The notes below the pieces were generated by a model. It ran no database searches. It worked only from the letters and a program-made list of their open reading frames with translations, and was not told the DNA's origin. A DNA stretch of 64,000 nt from Brevundimonas sp. NIBR11 (GTDB taxonomy: Bacteria; Pseudomonadota; Alphaproteobacteria; Caulobacterales; Caulobacteraceae), in assembly GCF_027912535.1 (NCBI RefSeq), contig NZ_CP115465.1:1592001-1656000 (forward strand), given 5' to 3'. Shown in pieces: positions 18,077 through 27,226 of this stretch (the first letter of the stretch is position 1; every line of letters begins with the position of its first letter). The translations under genes were made by a program, and so were the position numbers.

Positions 18077-19776
18077 ATCTTCGCCACCCGCCCGCCGCCG
18101 CTCTCGAGCTGGTCCAGCAGGTCCATCACGTCGTCCAGCGTATTCGCCTCCCGCGCCGGCTTGTCCCAGCGTATGCGGCTGACGCGCGGGAAGCGCATGG
18201 CCACTCCCGACTTGTGCCGGGGCGAGCGCTGCAGACCCTCGAAGGCGATCTCCAGAACCAGGCCGAAATCCCGCTCGGCGCGAACCGACCGCACCGGCCC
18301 GAACCGCTCCACCGTGTGATCGCGGACGAACTTGTCGAGTTGTTTCAACTCCTCGTCCGTGAAGCCGAAATAGGCCTTGCCCACGGGGGTCAGCGCCCCC
18401 TCCGCCGTCCAGACGCCGAAGGTGTAGTCGGAATAGAAGCTCGACCGCTTCCCGTGCCCCCGCTGGGCGTACATCATCACGCAGTCGACGACGTGCGGAT
18501 CGCGCTTCCACTTGAACCACCGCCCTTTCGGCCGTCCGGCGACGTAGGCGCTGTCCCAACGCTTCAGCATCAGCCCCTCGGCCGCCGCTCCGACCGGCGG
18601 ATCGGCGCGGAGCATGCCGAGGCCTTCCCAGCTGTCGAAATCCACCACCGGCGACAGATACAGCCGCTCGCCCTCATGACCGGCGACCACCGCCTCCAGC
18701 CGCGCCCGGCGTTCCTTCAGCGGCCGTCCGCGAAGGTCCTCCCCCGCCTCTCCCAGCAGGTCGTAGGCGTAGAGCGAAGCCGGATAGGCGGCCATCAGCT
18801 TGGCGTCGACCGTCTTCCGGTTCAGTCGCTGCTGCAGGTCGCCGAACGGCGCGACCGCAGGCTCTCCTGTTTCATTGGGCCGCATGACCAGCAGCTCCCC
18901 GTCGATCGCCCCCTCGAACGTCAGGGCGTCCATCAGATCGGGAAAGGCGCCCGTGATCTCGTCCCCGTGGCGGGAATAGAGCCGCGACACGCCCTGTTCG
19001 CGCACGGCCTGCACACGGATGCCGTCCCACTTCCATTCGGCGGCGTAGTCGGCGGGGTCCAGCTTGTCGAAATCGACCGCCTCGTCGATGGCTACGGCCA
19101 GCATGACCTGGCGGAAGCGGCCGGGCGCCTCGGTGTCCGGTCGCTCGGCCCGGCCTTCGACCCAGGCGAACAGTTCGGCATAGGGCGGCTTCACCGCGTG
19201 CCAGACCTCGACGATGTCGGCGGCGGTCAGAGGCTCCAGCGCCGTCGTCGCCTCCCCGCCTCCGGGGTCCGGCGCCTCGGTCACGGTCTCGGGCCGCATC
19301 ATCGCCACGGCCGTCCGCGCCAGCTGGGCCGACAACCCGACCCGCATCCCGCCCGTGACGAGCTTCAGCAGCGCCCACCGCCCCTTGGGGGCCAGCGCAT
19401 CCAGCCAGCCCTCGATCAGACCCTGCACCTCGCTGCGCTTGGCGGCGGCCAGGGCGTCGACGACCTCGCCCAGCTCCGGCTCGCGATTGGGCCTATGGTT
19501 CGGATCGGTGGGCCAGATCAGGGCGGCCGTCTCCGCCAGGTCGCCGACATAGTCGTAGGACCAGCCGAAGAGCACCGGGTCGACCCGCGCCTCCACGGCC
19601 CTCCGGATCATCGCCGGCTTGGCGTCGTTGAACACCAGTTCGCTGGTCAGGGCCGCCAGCGCCCAGCCGCGATCCGGGTCCGGCGTCGCGCGCAGATAGT
19701 CCCTCAACAGCACCAGCTTGGCGTTCCGCGACCCGGTCAGCGCCAGGCGATCCAGCAGTTCGGCGAAGGCGCGCAT
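18073..19776 (-). CDS. ATP-dependent DNA ligase, cisplatin-damage-response type
   Basis: The 567-residue protein starts at MRAFAELLDRLAL and has an N-terminal helical DNA-binding domain, then the adenylation motif AEWKWDGIR (KxDG) with the nucleophilic lysine. The RPKGRWFKWKRDP and DYTFGVW regions belong to the adenylation and OB domains. Family members of this length usually sit in a cluster with a ligase-associated exonuclease, a DEAD/DEAH helicase and a phosphoesterase. None of these is adjacent here. The role in repair of cross-link damage is known for the family, not shown here. Confidence 0.88.
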   Translation of the reverse strand: MRAFAELLDRLALTGSRNAKLVLLRDYLRATPDPDRGWALAALTSELVFNDAKPAMIRRAVEARVDPVLFGWSYDYVGDLAETAALIWPTDPNHRPNREPELGEVVDALAAAKRSEVQGLIEGWLDALAPKGRWALLKLVTGGMRVGLSAQLARTAVAMMRPETVTEAPDPGGGEATTALEPLTAADIVEVWHAVKPPYAELFAWVEGRAERPDTEAPGRFRQVMLAVAIDEAVDFDKLDPADYAAEWKWDGIRVQAVREQGVSRLYSRHGDEITGAFPDLMDALTFEGAIDGELLVMRPNETGEPAVAPFGDLQQRLNRKTVDAKLMAAYPASLYAYDLLGEAGEDLRGRPLKERRARLEAVVAGHEGERLYLSPVVDFDSWEGLGMLRADPPVGAAAEGLMLKRWDSAYVAGRPKGRWFKWKRDPHVVDCVMMYAQRGHGKRSSFYSDYTFGVWTAEGALTPVGKAYFGFTDEELKQLDKFVRDHTVERFGPVRSVRAERDFGLVLEIAFEGLQRSPRHKSGVAMRFPRVSRIRWDKPAREANTLDDVMDLLDQLESGGGRVAKI

Positions 19777-20067
19777 TCTTCCATCCGTGCACCCGGCGAG
19801 GGCTGGGGTCCACAGGCAAACTCCGAAGAAGCCGATTGGTCTCCGATCCAGCTTCACCGCCTTGTCTAGCCTCTGCCGTCCGCACCTCAGGCGTTGCCGG
19901 GGCGCACGAAGGTCAGACACGCGAAAACGCCCCGGAGGTCTCACTCCGGCGCGATCGGGGGGCAGGTTAGGATCAATCTTTCGAACGCCTTGAGGGGATG
20001 TCCTGACGTTCTGTTGCAGATTTGGACTCTCTGGACTCGGCGTCCTCGGAGTCCAAATCCTCAGGTC
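19777..20067. other. Gene-free gap upstream of DNA ligase with one hairpin
   Basis: No coding frame here looks real on either strand. The only clear structure is the inverted repeat at 20020-20058. The ligase promoter is expected in the first half of this gap but no convincing -35/-10 pair stands out. Confidence 0.5.
20020..20058. repeat. Inverted repeat ATTTGGACTC/GAGTCCAAAT with GAGTCC units
   Basis: Ten-base arms (20020-20029 and 20049-20058) flank a 19-base spacer that itself contains further GACTC/GAGTCC-like words. It lies just past the stop of the RcnB-like gene and may end its transcript, although no T-run follows. The GAGTCC word is shared with the tandem repeat near 47.4 kb. Confidence 0.6.
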
Positions 20068-20508
20068 TTAGTTGAACAGACCCGCGATCACGGCGGTGAT
20101 CAGACCACCGGCGACGGCTGCCAGGACCGCGTCATTGCCCGAACGGACGTAGTGGTAGCCGCGGGGCGGGGCGCGCAGGCCGTAGCGGCTGTAGTCGTTC
20201 ACCACATAGCCCTGCGTGTAGTAGCTCGGAATCCGCTGGCCGTAGCTCCACTGGCGGACCTGGTAGCCGCGCGGCGGGGCGTAGCGACCGGCACTGTAGC
20301 GACGTTCCGCACGCTGCCAGCGGTCGTAGGCGCGAGCCTGCTGACGGTACTCCTGGCGGTCCTCGCGACGGTCCTGACGGTACTCGCGACGGTCGTCGCG
20401 GCGATCCTGGCGCTGCTCGTAACGCGACTGGGCGTCTGCGGCAGAGGCGACGCCGATGGATCCGGTGGCGATCACGGCGGCCAGGGCGGCGGTGGCGAAC
20501 TTGTTCAT
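20068..20508 (-). CDS. RcnB-like periplasmic protein with Arg/Asp-rich repeat
   Basis: The product (about 146 residues) has a signal peptide (MNKFATAALAAVIATGSIGVASAADA), then a highly charged repeat of the type RQDRRDDRREYRQDRRED, and ends with APPRGYHYVRSGNDAVLAAVAGGLI, the C-terminal signature of RcnB-like proteins (Ni/Co homeostasis in E. coli). ATG 20508 is preferred over GTG 20511 because TAGGAG lies six bases upstream of it. Function in metal handling is only suggested by the family name. Confidence 0.75.
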   Translation of the reverse strand: MNKFATAALAAVIATGSIGVASAADAQSRYEQRQDRRDDRREYRQDRREDRQEYRQQARAYDRWQRAERRYSAGRYAPPRGYQVRQWSYGQRIPSYYTQGYVVNDYSRYGLRAPPRGYHYVRSGNDAVLAAVAGGLITAVIAGLFN

Positions 20509-20599
20509 CACATACTCCTACTGTCGGGGGCTTCCGACTTGCCCCCACACTAGGTTTCCGGCTTTGAGCCGGGTCTGAACGACGCCGGTCGGGTCAGGT

Positions 20600-22426
20600 T
20601 CAGGCGGCGGCCGCCGTTTCGCCCAATTCCGCCGCGACCCGGACGCTCGCGCGGCCGCCACGGACGGTCTGCATCAGCTGGGCGAGGGCGGCGAAGTCGA
20701 TAGGCTTGTTCAGATAGGCGTCGGCACCCGCGTCCAGACCCGCCGCATGGTCCTCGTTCCGCGCCGAGGCGGACAGGACGGCGATCGGCGTTTCCGAGTT
20801 CTGGCCCTTGGTGCGGATCAGGCGCGTTGCGCTCAGCCCGTCCATCACCGGCATGTTGACGTCCATGATGATCAGGTCGAACCGCTGCTGGTTCGCCATA
20901 TCGACGGCGATCTGGCCATTCTCGGCGGTGGCGGTGCAGTGGCCCGCCGAACCCAGCCAGGCTTCCAGGATCATGCGGTTGACCGGGTGATCCTCGACCA
21001 CCAGCACGTTCAGGCATTCGCCGTCGCCGACCTCGGCGTCGATGGCCTCGGCCTCGGTCACTGTCGACCACTCGACCACGTCGGCTTCCACGATCAGGGT
21101 GAAGGTCGAGCCCTGACCCACGGTGGAGGTCACGGTGATGTCCCCGCCCATGATGTTGGCCATGCGTCGCGCGATGGTCAGCCCCAGACCGGTGCCGCCG
21201 AAACGGCGGGTCGAGGAGGCGTCGGCCTGGGTAAAGGGCTGGAAAAGCCGCTCCAGATCGGCCTCGGCAATGCCAGCGCCCGAATCGGTCACCGAAAAGG
21301 CGAAGGAGACGCGCTTGTCGCTGATACGGGTCGATTCGACGCGGTAGTCGATCAGGCCCTTCTCGGTGAACTTTACTGCATTCGACAGCAGGTTCTGGAT
21401 GACCTGACAGACGCGCAACGGGTCGCCGCGCACTACTGCGGGAGTCTCGCCGATGAAGGTCGATCGGAACTCCAGCCCCTTGGCCTCGGCCTGGGCCACG
21501 AACGGGCCGGTCACCCGCCGATGCAGATCGTCGAGCTGAATGTCGATGACTTCGAAGGTCATCTTGCCCGCCTCGATCTTGGTCATGTCCAGGATGTCGT
21601 TCAGCAGGCTCAGAAGATTGTCGCCCGAGTTGCGAATGATCGAGAGATATTCGCGCTGCGTGGCTTCCAGACGCGTCGCGCCCAAGAGCTGGGCCGCGCC
21701 GAGAACTCCGTTCATCGGCGTGCGCAGTTCGTGCGAGATGACGCCGAGGAAATTCGACTTGGCCTGGTTCGCGGCGTCGGCCTTGTCGCGGGCAGCCTCG
21801 AGCTCCTCGATAAGGTGAGCCTGATGCTCTTGGAACGCCTTGATCCGCTCCTCGCGAAGCATGGTCATGGTCACCAGCACGAACATGCCGGCGGCGGTGA
21901 AGGGCATGATGCTCAGGAAGGACCAGAACATCGGCCCGCCCCACAGGCTGACGGCGATGGCGACAGCCACCGCCGTATAGGGGGACGAGATCACGACGGC
22001 CTGTTTCGGCGAGCTTCTAAGCTGGGCGAAGACGAGGACATAGCCGCTGATCAGGAGCGCCACGGCCAGCGGATGGCCGAACGGATGGCCCGAGAACCAT
22101 GCCATGAGGGGCGCGGAGGCCCAGGCGGCCGTGGTCACGGTGGCGACAGCGGGAAACAGCAGGCCCCAGCCCGCGTCGACCCGACCCGCCATCGATTTTT
22201 CGAACTTGCCGCGAATGGCGCCGGCGCCGACCGTGCCCAGGAACCAGACGACAGCTTCGACCCAACCGACCGTGCCCAGGAGGCCGATCGCCCAGCTGCC
22301 GATGATGATGTAGCGCAGGTACTGGGTCTGCAGGATAGCCGTCAGGGCCTGAGCGGCCTCGGAGGCGCTGACGCCGGCCGACTTGGTCGACTCGAGGCTT
22401 TTGCCAATATCCTCGGACCCAACCAT
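20600..22426 (-). CDS. Membrane hybrid histidine kinase with C-terminal receiver
   Basis: From ATG 22426 the protein is about 608 residues. Roughly six hydrophobic segments in the first 200 residues are followed by a coiled linker, then HisKA with FLGVISHELRTPMNG (phospho-His), N-box QNLLSNAVKFT, G-boxes DSGAGIAEADLERLF and GGTGLGLTIARR. The receiver domain has VVEDHPVNR, the phosphoacceptor in IIMDVNMPVMDG and LNKPID. No extracytoplasmic sensor domain is evident, so the membrane part may sense directly. No dedicated response regulator is adjacent. Confidence 0.9.
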   Translation of the reverse strand: MVGSEDIGKSLESTKSAGVSASEAAQALTAILQTQYLRYIIIGSWAIGLLGTVGWVEAVVWFLGTVGAGAIRGKFEKSMAGRVDAGWGLLFPAVATVTTAAWASAPLMAWFSGHPFGHPLAVALLISGYVLVFAQLRSSPKQAVVISSPYTAVAVAIAVSLWGGPMFWSFLSIMPFTAAGMFVLVTMTMLREERIKAFQEHQAHLIEELEAARDKADAANQAKSNFLGVISHELRTPMNGVLGAAQLLGATRLEATQREYLSIIRNSGDNLLSLLNDILDMTKIEAGKMTFEVIDIQLDDLHRRVTGPFVAQAEAKGLEFRSTFIGETPAVVRGDPLRVCQVIQNLLSNAVKFTEKGLIDYRVESTRISDKRVSFAFSVTDSGAGIAEADLERLFQPFTQADASSTRRFGGTGLGLTIARRMANIMGGDITVTSTVGQGSTFTLIVEADVVEWSTVTEAEAIDAEVGDGECLNVLVVEDHPVNRMILEAWLGSAGHCTATAENGQIAVDMANQQRFDLIIMDVNMPVMDGLSATRLIRTKGQNSETPIAVLSASARNEDHAAGLDAGADAYLNKPIDFAALAQLMQTVRGGRASVRVAAELGETAAAA

Positions 22427-22503
22427 GCGTACCCCACGTCCCTGAACTTCCCGAGGTGACGCTATGACGAACCTTCTAAGACGAAGTGAACGCTGGTCTT
22501 TCC

Positions 22504-22803
22504 TCAACCCCCGGCTTCATCGGGACTCTGTGCCTTGATCGACAGGGCGTGCACCGGTCCCGCCAATTCGTCGGCCAGCACGGCGTTGACGGCGCGCTGC
22601 CGCTGCAACCGCCCGACGCCGGAGAAGGCCTCCGACACGATGGTCAGGTTGAAATGGCTTTCGCCGCCGGGGCGGGCGTCCATCCCGCCTTCGTGATGGT
22701 GTCCGGCGTGGCGCCAGCTGTCGTCCTCCAGCTCCAGCCGGGTCGGCTGGAACGCGGACATGAGTTTTTCCCGTATAATCGACGCGATCGGGCCTTCCGG
22801 CAT
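22504..22803 (-). CDS. bolA: BolA-family protein
   Basis: The 99-residue protein begins MPEGPIASIIREKLMSAF and contains the SWRHAGHHHEGG segment, the class II KH-like core with HFNLTIVSEAFSGVGRLQRQRAVNAVL, and the helix continuing to HALSIKAQSP. BolA proteins pair with monothiol glutaredoxins to handle iron-sulphur clusters. It is transcribed divergently from the J-domain gene, 45 bases away, a pairing I know from other alphaproteobacteria. Confidence 0.93.
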   Translation of the reverse strand: MPEGPIASIIREKLMSAFQPTRLELEDDSWRHAGHHHEGGMDARPGGESHFNLTIVSEAFSGVGRLQRQRAVNAVLADELAGPVHALSIKAQSPDEAGG

Positions 22804-22848
22804 GTCGGTTTCCTTGATGGTGACCAAATCGACCCTACACTGTGCCCA

Positions 22849-23523
22849 ATGGCCGCGTCATTCGAGTACAAGCCCCGTTTCAAGGACATGCGGATCAAAC
22901 CGCCCAAGGCCGGCGAAGCAGCCGAAGCCGAGGCCGACGTTCTGCGCCTCAAGCCTGGCGAAAAGCCTTGCGAATGGCCCGACTGTTCGCGCGCCGCCAC
23001 AGCCAAGGCGCCCAAATCGCGCGAGCGGTTGAACGACTTCTATGAGTTCTGCCAGGCCCACGCGGGCGAATACAACAAGGGCTGGAACTTCTATGCCGGC
23101 ATGAATGAGGCCCAGGTCCGCGCGGCCCAGGAAAACGAGGCCATGACCGGTGGTCGCCCGACCTGGGAGATGAAAGCCGGCAAGAACTCGCGCGAAGCGG
23201 CCGCCTTCGCCGCCAAAATGGGCACAGCCAACAACACCGGTTCGGGCTCCTGGCAGGACAGTTTTGGCCTGTTCGGCCGCCGCGTCCGCGAACAGGCGGT
23301 GCGGGAAGAAGAAGGCCTGCGAATCGGCAAGCTGGAGCGGCAGGCGCTTGCCGACCTCGACCTGGACATCCGCACCGAGAAGACGGCGGTCAAGGCGCGC
23401 TATCACGAGTTGCTGAAACGCTTCCACCCCGACCTGAACCAGGGCGACCGCGGCGCCGAAGCCAAACTCCAGCGCGTGATCAAGGCGTACAAGACTCTGA
23501 AGAAAGCCGGGCTGGCGGCTTAG
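22849..23523 (+). CDS. J-domain (DnaJ-like) protein with C-terminal J domain
   Basis: The 224-residue protein starts MAASFEYKPRFKDMRIKPPK. Its N-terminal part carries a CEWPDCSRAA cysteine motif and FYEFCQAHAGEYNKGWNFYAGM. The J domain lies at the C-terminus, with YHELLKRFHPDLNQGDRGAE and the HPD triad that stimulates DnaK ATPase. This order (J domain last) is typical of an alphaproteobacterial family found next to bolA. The client is unknown. Confidence 0.88.
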   Translation: MAASFEYKPRFKDMRIKPPKAGEAAEAEADVLRLKPGEKPCEWPDCSRAATAKAPKSRERLNDFYEFCQAHAGEYNKGWNFYAGMNEAQVRAAQENEAMTGGRPTWEMKAGKNSREAAAFAAKMGTANNTGSGSWQDSFGLFGRRVREQAVREEEGLRIGKLERQALADLDLDIRTEKTAVKARYHELLKRFHPDLNQGDRGAEAKLQRVIKAYKTLKKAGLAA

Positions 23524-23624
23524 ACTCGTCCCTTCCCGCGCTCCGCTACAGATCCACCGTTCAAGCGCTGGCGCGACGTGGAGGAGACACTAAGTTCAAG
23601 CTCCGCACTCACAGGAGCCTGACC

Positions 23625-24053
23625 ATGAACATCCTCTACAAGGCCCATGCCACCTCCACCGGCGGCGGCCGCGACGGAGGCCGTTCGACGACCGACGACG
23701 GCAAGATCGACGTCCTGCTGTCCCTTCCCGCCGAAATGGGCGGCCAGGGCGGTGCGGGCACCAATCCGGAGCAGCTGTTCGCGGCTGGTTACGCCGCCTG
23801 CTACATGGGCGCCCTGCGCCTGGTGTCGGGCAAGGCAGGCACGCCCGTCGGGCCGGACACCAAGATCCACACCACGGTCGGAATCGGTCCGAACACGCGC
23901 GGCGAGGGCTTCAACCTCGACATCGCCATCAAGGTCACGGACCACGGCCTCGACAAGGCGACGATCGACGGCCTGATCGCCGCCGCCCATCAGGTCTGCC
24001 CCTATTCCAACGCCACGCGTGGCAACGTCGACGTGGATCTGTCTGCGGAATAG
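23625..24053 (+). CDS. ohr: Organic hydroperoxide resistance protein (Ohr/OsmC)
   Basis: Ohr reduces organic and fatty-acid hydroperoxides with a pair of reactive cysteines. The 142-residue protein has both, in AACYMGAL (about residue 60) and HQVCPYSNATR (about residue 125), and the family ending NVDVDL. The ribosome site ACAGGAG precedes ATG 23625. No ohrR regulator is adjacent and I saw no clear operator in the 100 bases upstream. Confidence 0.94.
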   Translation: MNILYKAHATSTGGGRDGGRSTTDDGKIDVLLSLPAEMGGQGGAGTNPEQLFAAGYAACYMGALRLVSGKAGTPVGPDTKIHTTVGIGPNTRGEGFNLDIAIKVTDHGLDKATIDGLIAAAHQVCPYSNATRGNVDVDLSAE

Positions 24054-24063
24054 TCTGACGGGC

Positions 24064-25176
24064 ATGAGCGCCCTGCCTCCTCAGGTCCTGATCGTCGGCG
24101 CCGGTCCCACGGGATTGGCGGCGGCGCTTTTCCTGGCGCGCCGGGGTGTTCGCGCACGCGTTGTCGATGCCGCCCCGGGTCCGACGACGACCTCCAAGGC
24201 TCTTGCTGTCAATCCGCGCACCCTGGAGCTGCTGGCCGAGACCGGCGTCGCCGACCGCATCCTCAGCGAGGGCCAGCACATCGGCGTCATCCGCATCGGC
24301 ACGAACGGCCGGGTCAACACCACCGTCCGCCCGCGTTGGGACCGCGTCGCGCCGGGCCGTCCCATGACCATCCTGCCTCAGGCCCGCACCGAGGCCCTGC
24401 TGGCCGAAGCGCTCGCAGAGCATGGCGTGAGGCCTGAATACGATGCCAGGCTCACAGGCCTGATACAAACCGCCGACACGGTGACCGCAACCCTGTCGCC
24501 GGGCGAGACAGTGACGACTGCCCTCCTGCTCGGCGCGGACGGCGCCCATTCGGCGACACGCCACGCCCTGAACCTCGACTTCCCCGGGGACGCCTCGGAC
24601 CTGCCCTGGCATCTGGTGGACGTCGAGATCGAGGGCGCGGCGCGGGACGAAGCGCGCGTCGACTTCCAGCGCGCCGGTCCCCTGATTACCCTGCCCTTCG
24701 CCGGCGGCGTCTTCCGCATTATCGGTTTCGGCGATGACCTGCTGCCCCGCCTTCCCGCCGGATGGACGCCCGGCAGGGTCCTGTGGCGGTCGGAGTTCAA
24801 GGTCTCGCACCGGATGGTCCCGACCATGGCCGTCGGCCGCGTCGCCCTGGCCGGAGACGCCGCCCACATCCACTCCCCCATCGGCGGGCGCGGCATGAAC
24901 CTCGGCATCGAGGACGCCTTCGTCTTCGCCGTCTGCGCCGTGGACGCCCTGAACGGAGACCTGAGTCGCATCGCCGACTACGCCCGCGTCCGCCATGCCG
25001 TCGACGCGGCCTGGGTGAAGACCTCGCGCGGCCTGACCGGCTTCGTCGCCGGCCAGTCGCCGGGCGTGCGTCTGGTGAAGCGGATCGCCCCGCCGATCGC
25101 CACATCCGTCCCCGGATTGATCGAACAGGCGCTTAAGCGCGGTCTGGGTCTCGACCACCCGACGGCGGTGCGATAA
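24064..25176 (+). CDS. FAD-dependent monooxygenase (PHBH-fold, group A)
   Basis: The 370-residue protein opens with the Rossmann motif [21 protein letters not shown], has the [15 protein letters not shown] middle motif and the second FAD motif [26 protein letters not shown]. It is therefore an aromatic-ring hydroxylase-type flavoprotein. It is shorter than the PheA/MhpA type and lacks a thioredoxin-like C-terminal domain. The ATG at 24064 lies 10 bases after the ohr stop, so the two may form one transcript. The substrate is unknown. Confidence 0.88.
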   Translation: MSALPPQVLIVGAGPTGLAAALFLARRGVRARVVDAAPGPTTTSKALAVNPRTLELLAETGVADRILSEGQHIGVIRIGTNGRVNTTVRPRWDRVAPGRPMTILPQARTEALLAEALAEHGVRPEYDARLTGLIQTADTVTATLSPGETVTTALLLGADGAHSATRHALNLDFPGDASDLPWHLVDVEIEGAARDEARVDFQRAGPLITLPFAGGVFRIIGFGDDLLPRLPAGWTPGRVLWRSEFKVSHRMVPTMAVGRVALAGDAAHIHSPIGGRGMNLGIEDAFVFAVCAVDALNGDLSRIADYARVRHAVDAAWVKTSRGLTGFVAGQSPGVRLVKRIAPPIATSVPGLIEQALKRGLGLDHPTAVR

Positions 25177-25186
25177 TCGCACACGC

Positions 25187-26191
25187 ATGGCCTCCCCCCT
25201 CGACGCGACCCCCGATCCTCTGCTGACGTTCGAACCCCACCATCAGGTCTCCGTACGCGAGGCCTTCGGTGTGGACTCGGACATGACCGTGCCCCTGTTC
25301 GAGACGGTCGACAGCCATGTGCCAGAGGTCGATCCGGCCTATCGCTTCGATCCTCAGACGACGCTGGCCATCTGCGCCGGCTTCGCCCACGACCGCCGCG
25401 TCATGGTCCAGGGCTATCACGGCACCGGCAAGTCGACCCATATCGAACAGGTCGCCGCCCGCCTGAACTGGCCCTTGGTGCGCGTGAACCTGGACAGCCA
25501 CGTCAGCCGTATCGACCTGGTCGGCAAGGACGCCATCGTCCTGAAGGACGGCAAGCAGATCACCGAGTTCCGCGAGGGCATGCTGCCCTGGGCCCTGCAG
25601 CGCCCGATCGCCCTGGTGTTCGATGAATACGACGCCGGCCGGCCCGACGTGATGTTCGTGATCCAGCGCGTGCTGGAAGCGCAAGGCCGCCTGACCCTGC
25701 TGGACCAGAACCGCGTGATCCGCCCGAACCGATATTTCCGCCTGTTCGCCACGACCAACACCATCGGTTTGGGCGACACTTCGGGCCTGTATCACGGCAC
25801 CCAGCAGATCAATCAGGGCCAGATGGACCGCTGGTCGATCGTCACCACCCTCAACTACCTCGACCACGACGTCGAAGCCGAGATCGTCGCCGCCAAGGCC
25901 CCGGAGTGGGCGACGGCAGACGGTCGTCGCGCCATCGCCGCCATGGTCCGGGTCGCCGACATGACCCGCAACGCCTTCATGAACGGCGACATCTCCACGG
26001 TTATGAGTCCGCGTACTGTCATCACCTGGGCCCAGAACGCGACCATCTTCGGTGGCGACCTGGGGCTGGCCTTCCGCCTGACCTTCCTCAACAAGTGCGA
26101 CGAGCTGGAACGCCCTACCATCGCGGAGTTCTACCAGCGGGCGTTCGGGGAAGACCTCCCCGAGGCCGCGACGCGGGTGAAGGTGGGGTGA
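25187..26191 (+). CDS. cobS: Cobaltochelatase subunit CobS (AAA+ ATPase)
   Basis: CobS and CobT form the chaperone-like ATPase that drives CobN to insert cobalt into hydrogenobyrinate diamide in aerobic cobalamin synthesis. The 334-residue protein has Walker [10 protein letters not shown] (about residues 77-85), Walker [15 protein letters not shown] and a sensor region [15 protein letters not shown]. The start [10 protein letters not shown] follows the monooxygenase by ten bases. The usual neighbour cobT is not here; an AT-richer small gene follows instead. Confidence 0.93.
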   Translation: MASPLDATPDPLLTFEPHHQVSVREAFGVDSDMTVPLFETVDSHVPEVDPAYRFDPQTTLAICAGFAHDRRVMVQGYHGTGKSTHIEQVAARLNWPLVRVNLDSHVSRIDLVGKDAIVLKDGKQITEFREGMLPWALQRPIALVFDEYDAGRPDVMFVIQRVLEAQGRLTLLDQNRVIRPNRYFRLFATTNTIGLGDTSGLYHGTQQINQGQMDRWSIVTTLNYLDHDVEAEIVAAKAPEWATADGRRAIAAMVRVADMTRNAFMNGDISTVMSPRTVITWAQNATIFGGDLGLAFRLTFLNKCDELERPTIAEFYQRAFGEDLPEAATRVKVG

Positions 26192-26192
26192 A

Positions 26193-26588
26193 ATGACGGC
26201 TGAGACAGCGGCCCTTGTCGGCGCGATTATCGGAGCGCTCGCTACCATAATCACTGGCTTGGTGGTGGTCGCGCTCGGCTTGGCCTTGCTGAAACGGCAG
26301 GAGTTTCATCGACTTCAGGTCGATTACCTTGTGAAGCTGTTCGCTCTCCGTTCGGCCATGCACGACGAAGCTGCCCCAGAAACGCGACGCGCCTACGCAA
26401 TGGAGGCCAACAAAGTCGCGGTACTTTTCTCAAGTAATCGTCAGGTTCTCGACCTCTGGCGAGACTCTGTGAACAAACGAACCAACGATGCTTGGATCAA
26501 GTTCATTCGAGCAGCCGCTGCCGAGGCAGGCATTAGCACTGGCGCATTGGCGGACGTAGACGTCGAACTGATCATCAAAGACCGTTAG
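26193..26588 (+). CDS. Small membrane protein of unknown function, AT-richer than neighbours
   Basis: The 131-residue protein has one N-terminal transmembrane helix (about residues 6-34, GAIIGALATIITGLVVVALGL) and a soluble helical tail containing LVKLFALRSAMHDEAAP and ALE-like repeats to VLFSSNRQVLDLWRDSV. The tail weakly recalls DUF6680-like proteins, which I cannot confirm. ATG 26193 follows the cobS stop by one base. By eye its GC content is clearly lower than that of all its neighbours, and codon choice is less GC-biased, which suggests recent acquisition. Confidence 0.6.
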   Translation: MTAETAALVGAIIGALATIITGLVVVALGLALLKRQEFHRLQVDYLVKLFALRSAMHDEAAPETRRAYAMEANKVAVLFSSNRQVLDLWRDSVNKRTNDAWIKFIRAAAAEAGISTGALADVDVELIIKDR

Positions 26589-27157
26589 TCTTCACCATTC
26601 CGCCACGTCCGCCCCGCCAGCATCCGGACGTGGTCTCGCACCCCCTCGGGCCACCCCTCGACCGCCGCGTCGAACGCCGTCCAATCCCCAGCGAACAGCA
26701 TCCGCGTCGCCTCCTCGTACCCCGGCAGGTCCCCGGCCACGGCCGTCATGAAGCGATAGGCCGCCTCTCGGCCCTTGCGCACCCGATCCGGCCCCTCGGT
26801 CTCTCGCAGCGCCCCTTCGACCAGCTTCCTCAGCGCGACCGACGCCCCGCCGGGCTGGCCCGCCAGCCAGTCCCAGTGACGCGGCAACAGGGTCACCTCT
26901 CGCGCCGTGACGCCGAGTTTGGGCCGTCCCGGACCGCGCTTCTCCTCGACCGCAGGCGTCAGGCGTGCCAGCACCTCGTCCAGGGTTCCGCGCAGATCGA
27001 ACTCGACCGGCCGGGCGTCCTCGTCGTCGAACACTAGCACGCTCTTGCCCGCCTCGACCACCGCCTTCACGGCCCCTACGACCTCGCGCGGGGGGCCCGA
27101 CGCAATCAGGCGATGGCCGGCGAAGGCGGTGCAGGATTGGACTTGGGCGGCGGGCAT
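26585..27157 (-). CDS. DUF2239 family protein
   Basis: The 190-residue protein contains the block RGPGRPKLGVTAREVTLLPR and HWDWLAGQPGGASVALRKLVEGA, which I know as the core of DUF2239. The start carries CTAFAGHRLIASG and a strand-rich half; the C-terminal half is helical (AAYRFMTAVAGDLPGYEEATRMLF). No function is established for the family. Its stop overlaps the convergent AT-richer gene by four bases. Confidence 0.8.
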   Translation of the reverse strand: MPAAQVQSCTAFAGHRLIASGPPREVVGAVKAVVEAGKSVLVFDDEDARPVEFDLRGTLDEVLARLTPAVEEKRGPGRPKLGVTAREVTLLPRHWDWLAGQPGGASVALRKLVEGALRETEGPDRVRKGREAAYRFMTAVAGDLPGYEEATRMLFAGDWTAFDAAVEGWPEGVRDHVRMLAGRTWRNGED

Positions 27158-27226
27158 CGACGGACTCTCCAGCGGGATCGCCGCGATTTACCCGGACGAA
27201 AACTGTGCGTCAATAACGCCCGGATA

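Noticed and set aside
17122..19869. Long plus-strand frame across MscS, the CxxC gene and the ligase
   Set aside because: It runs antisense or out of frame through three better-supported genes and has shadow-like composition.
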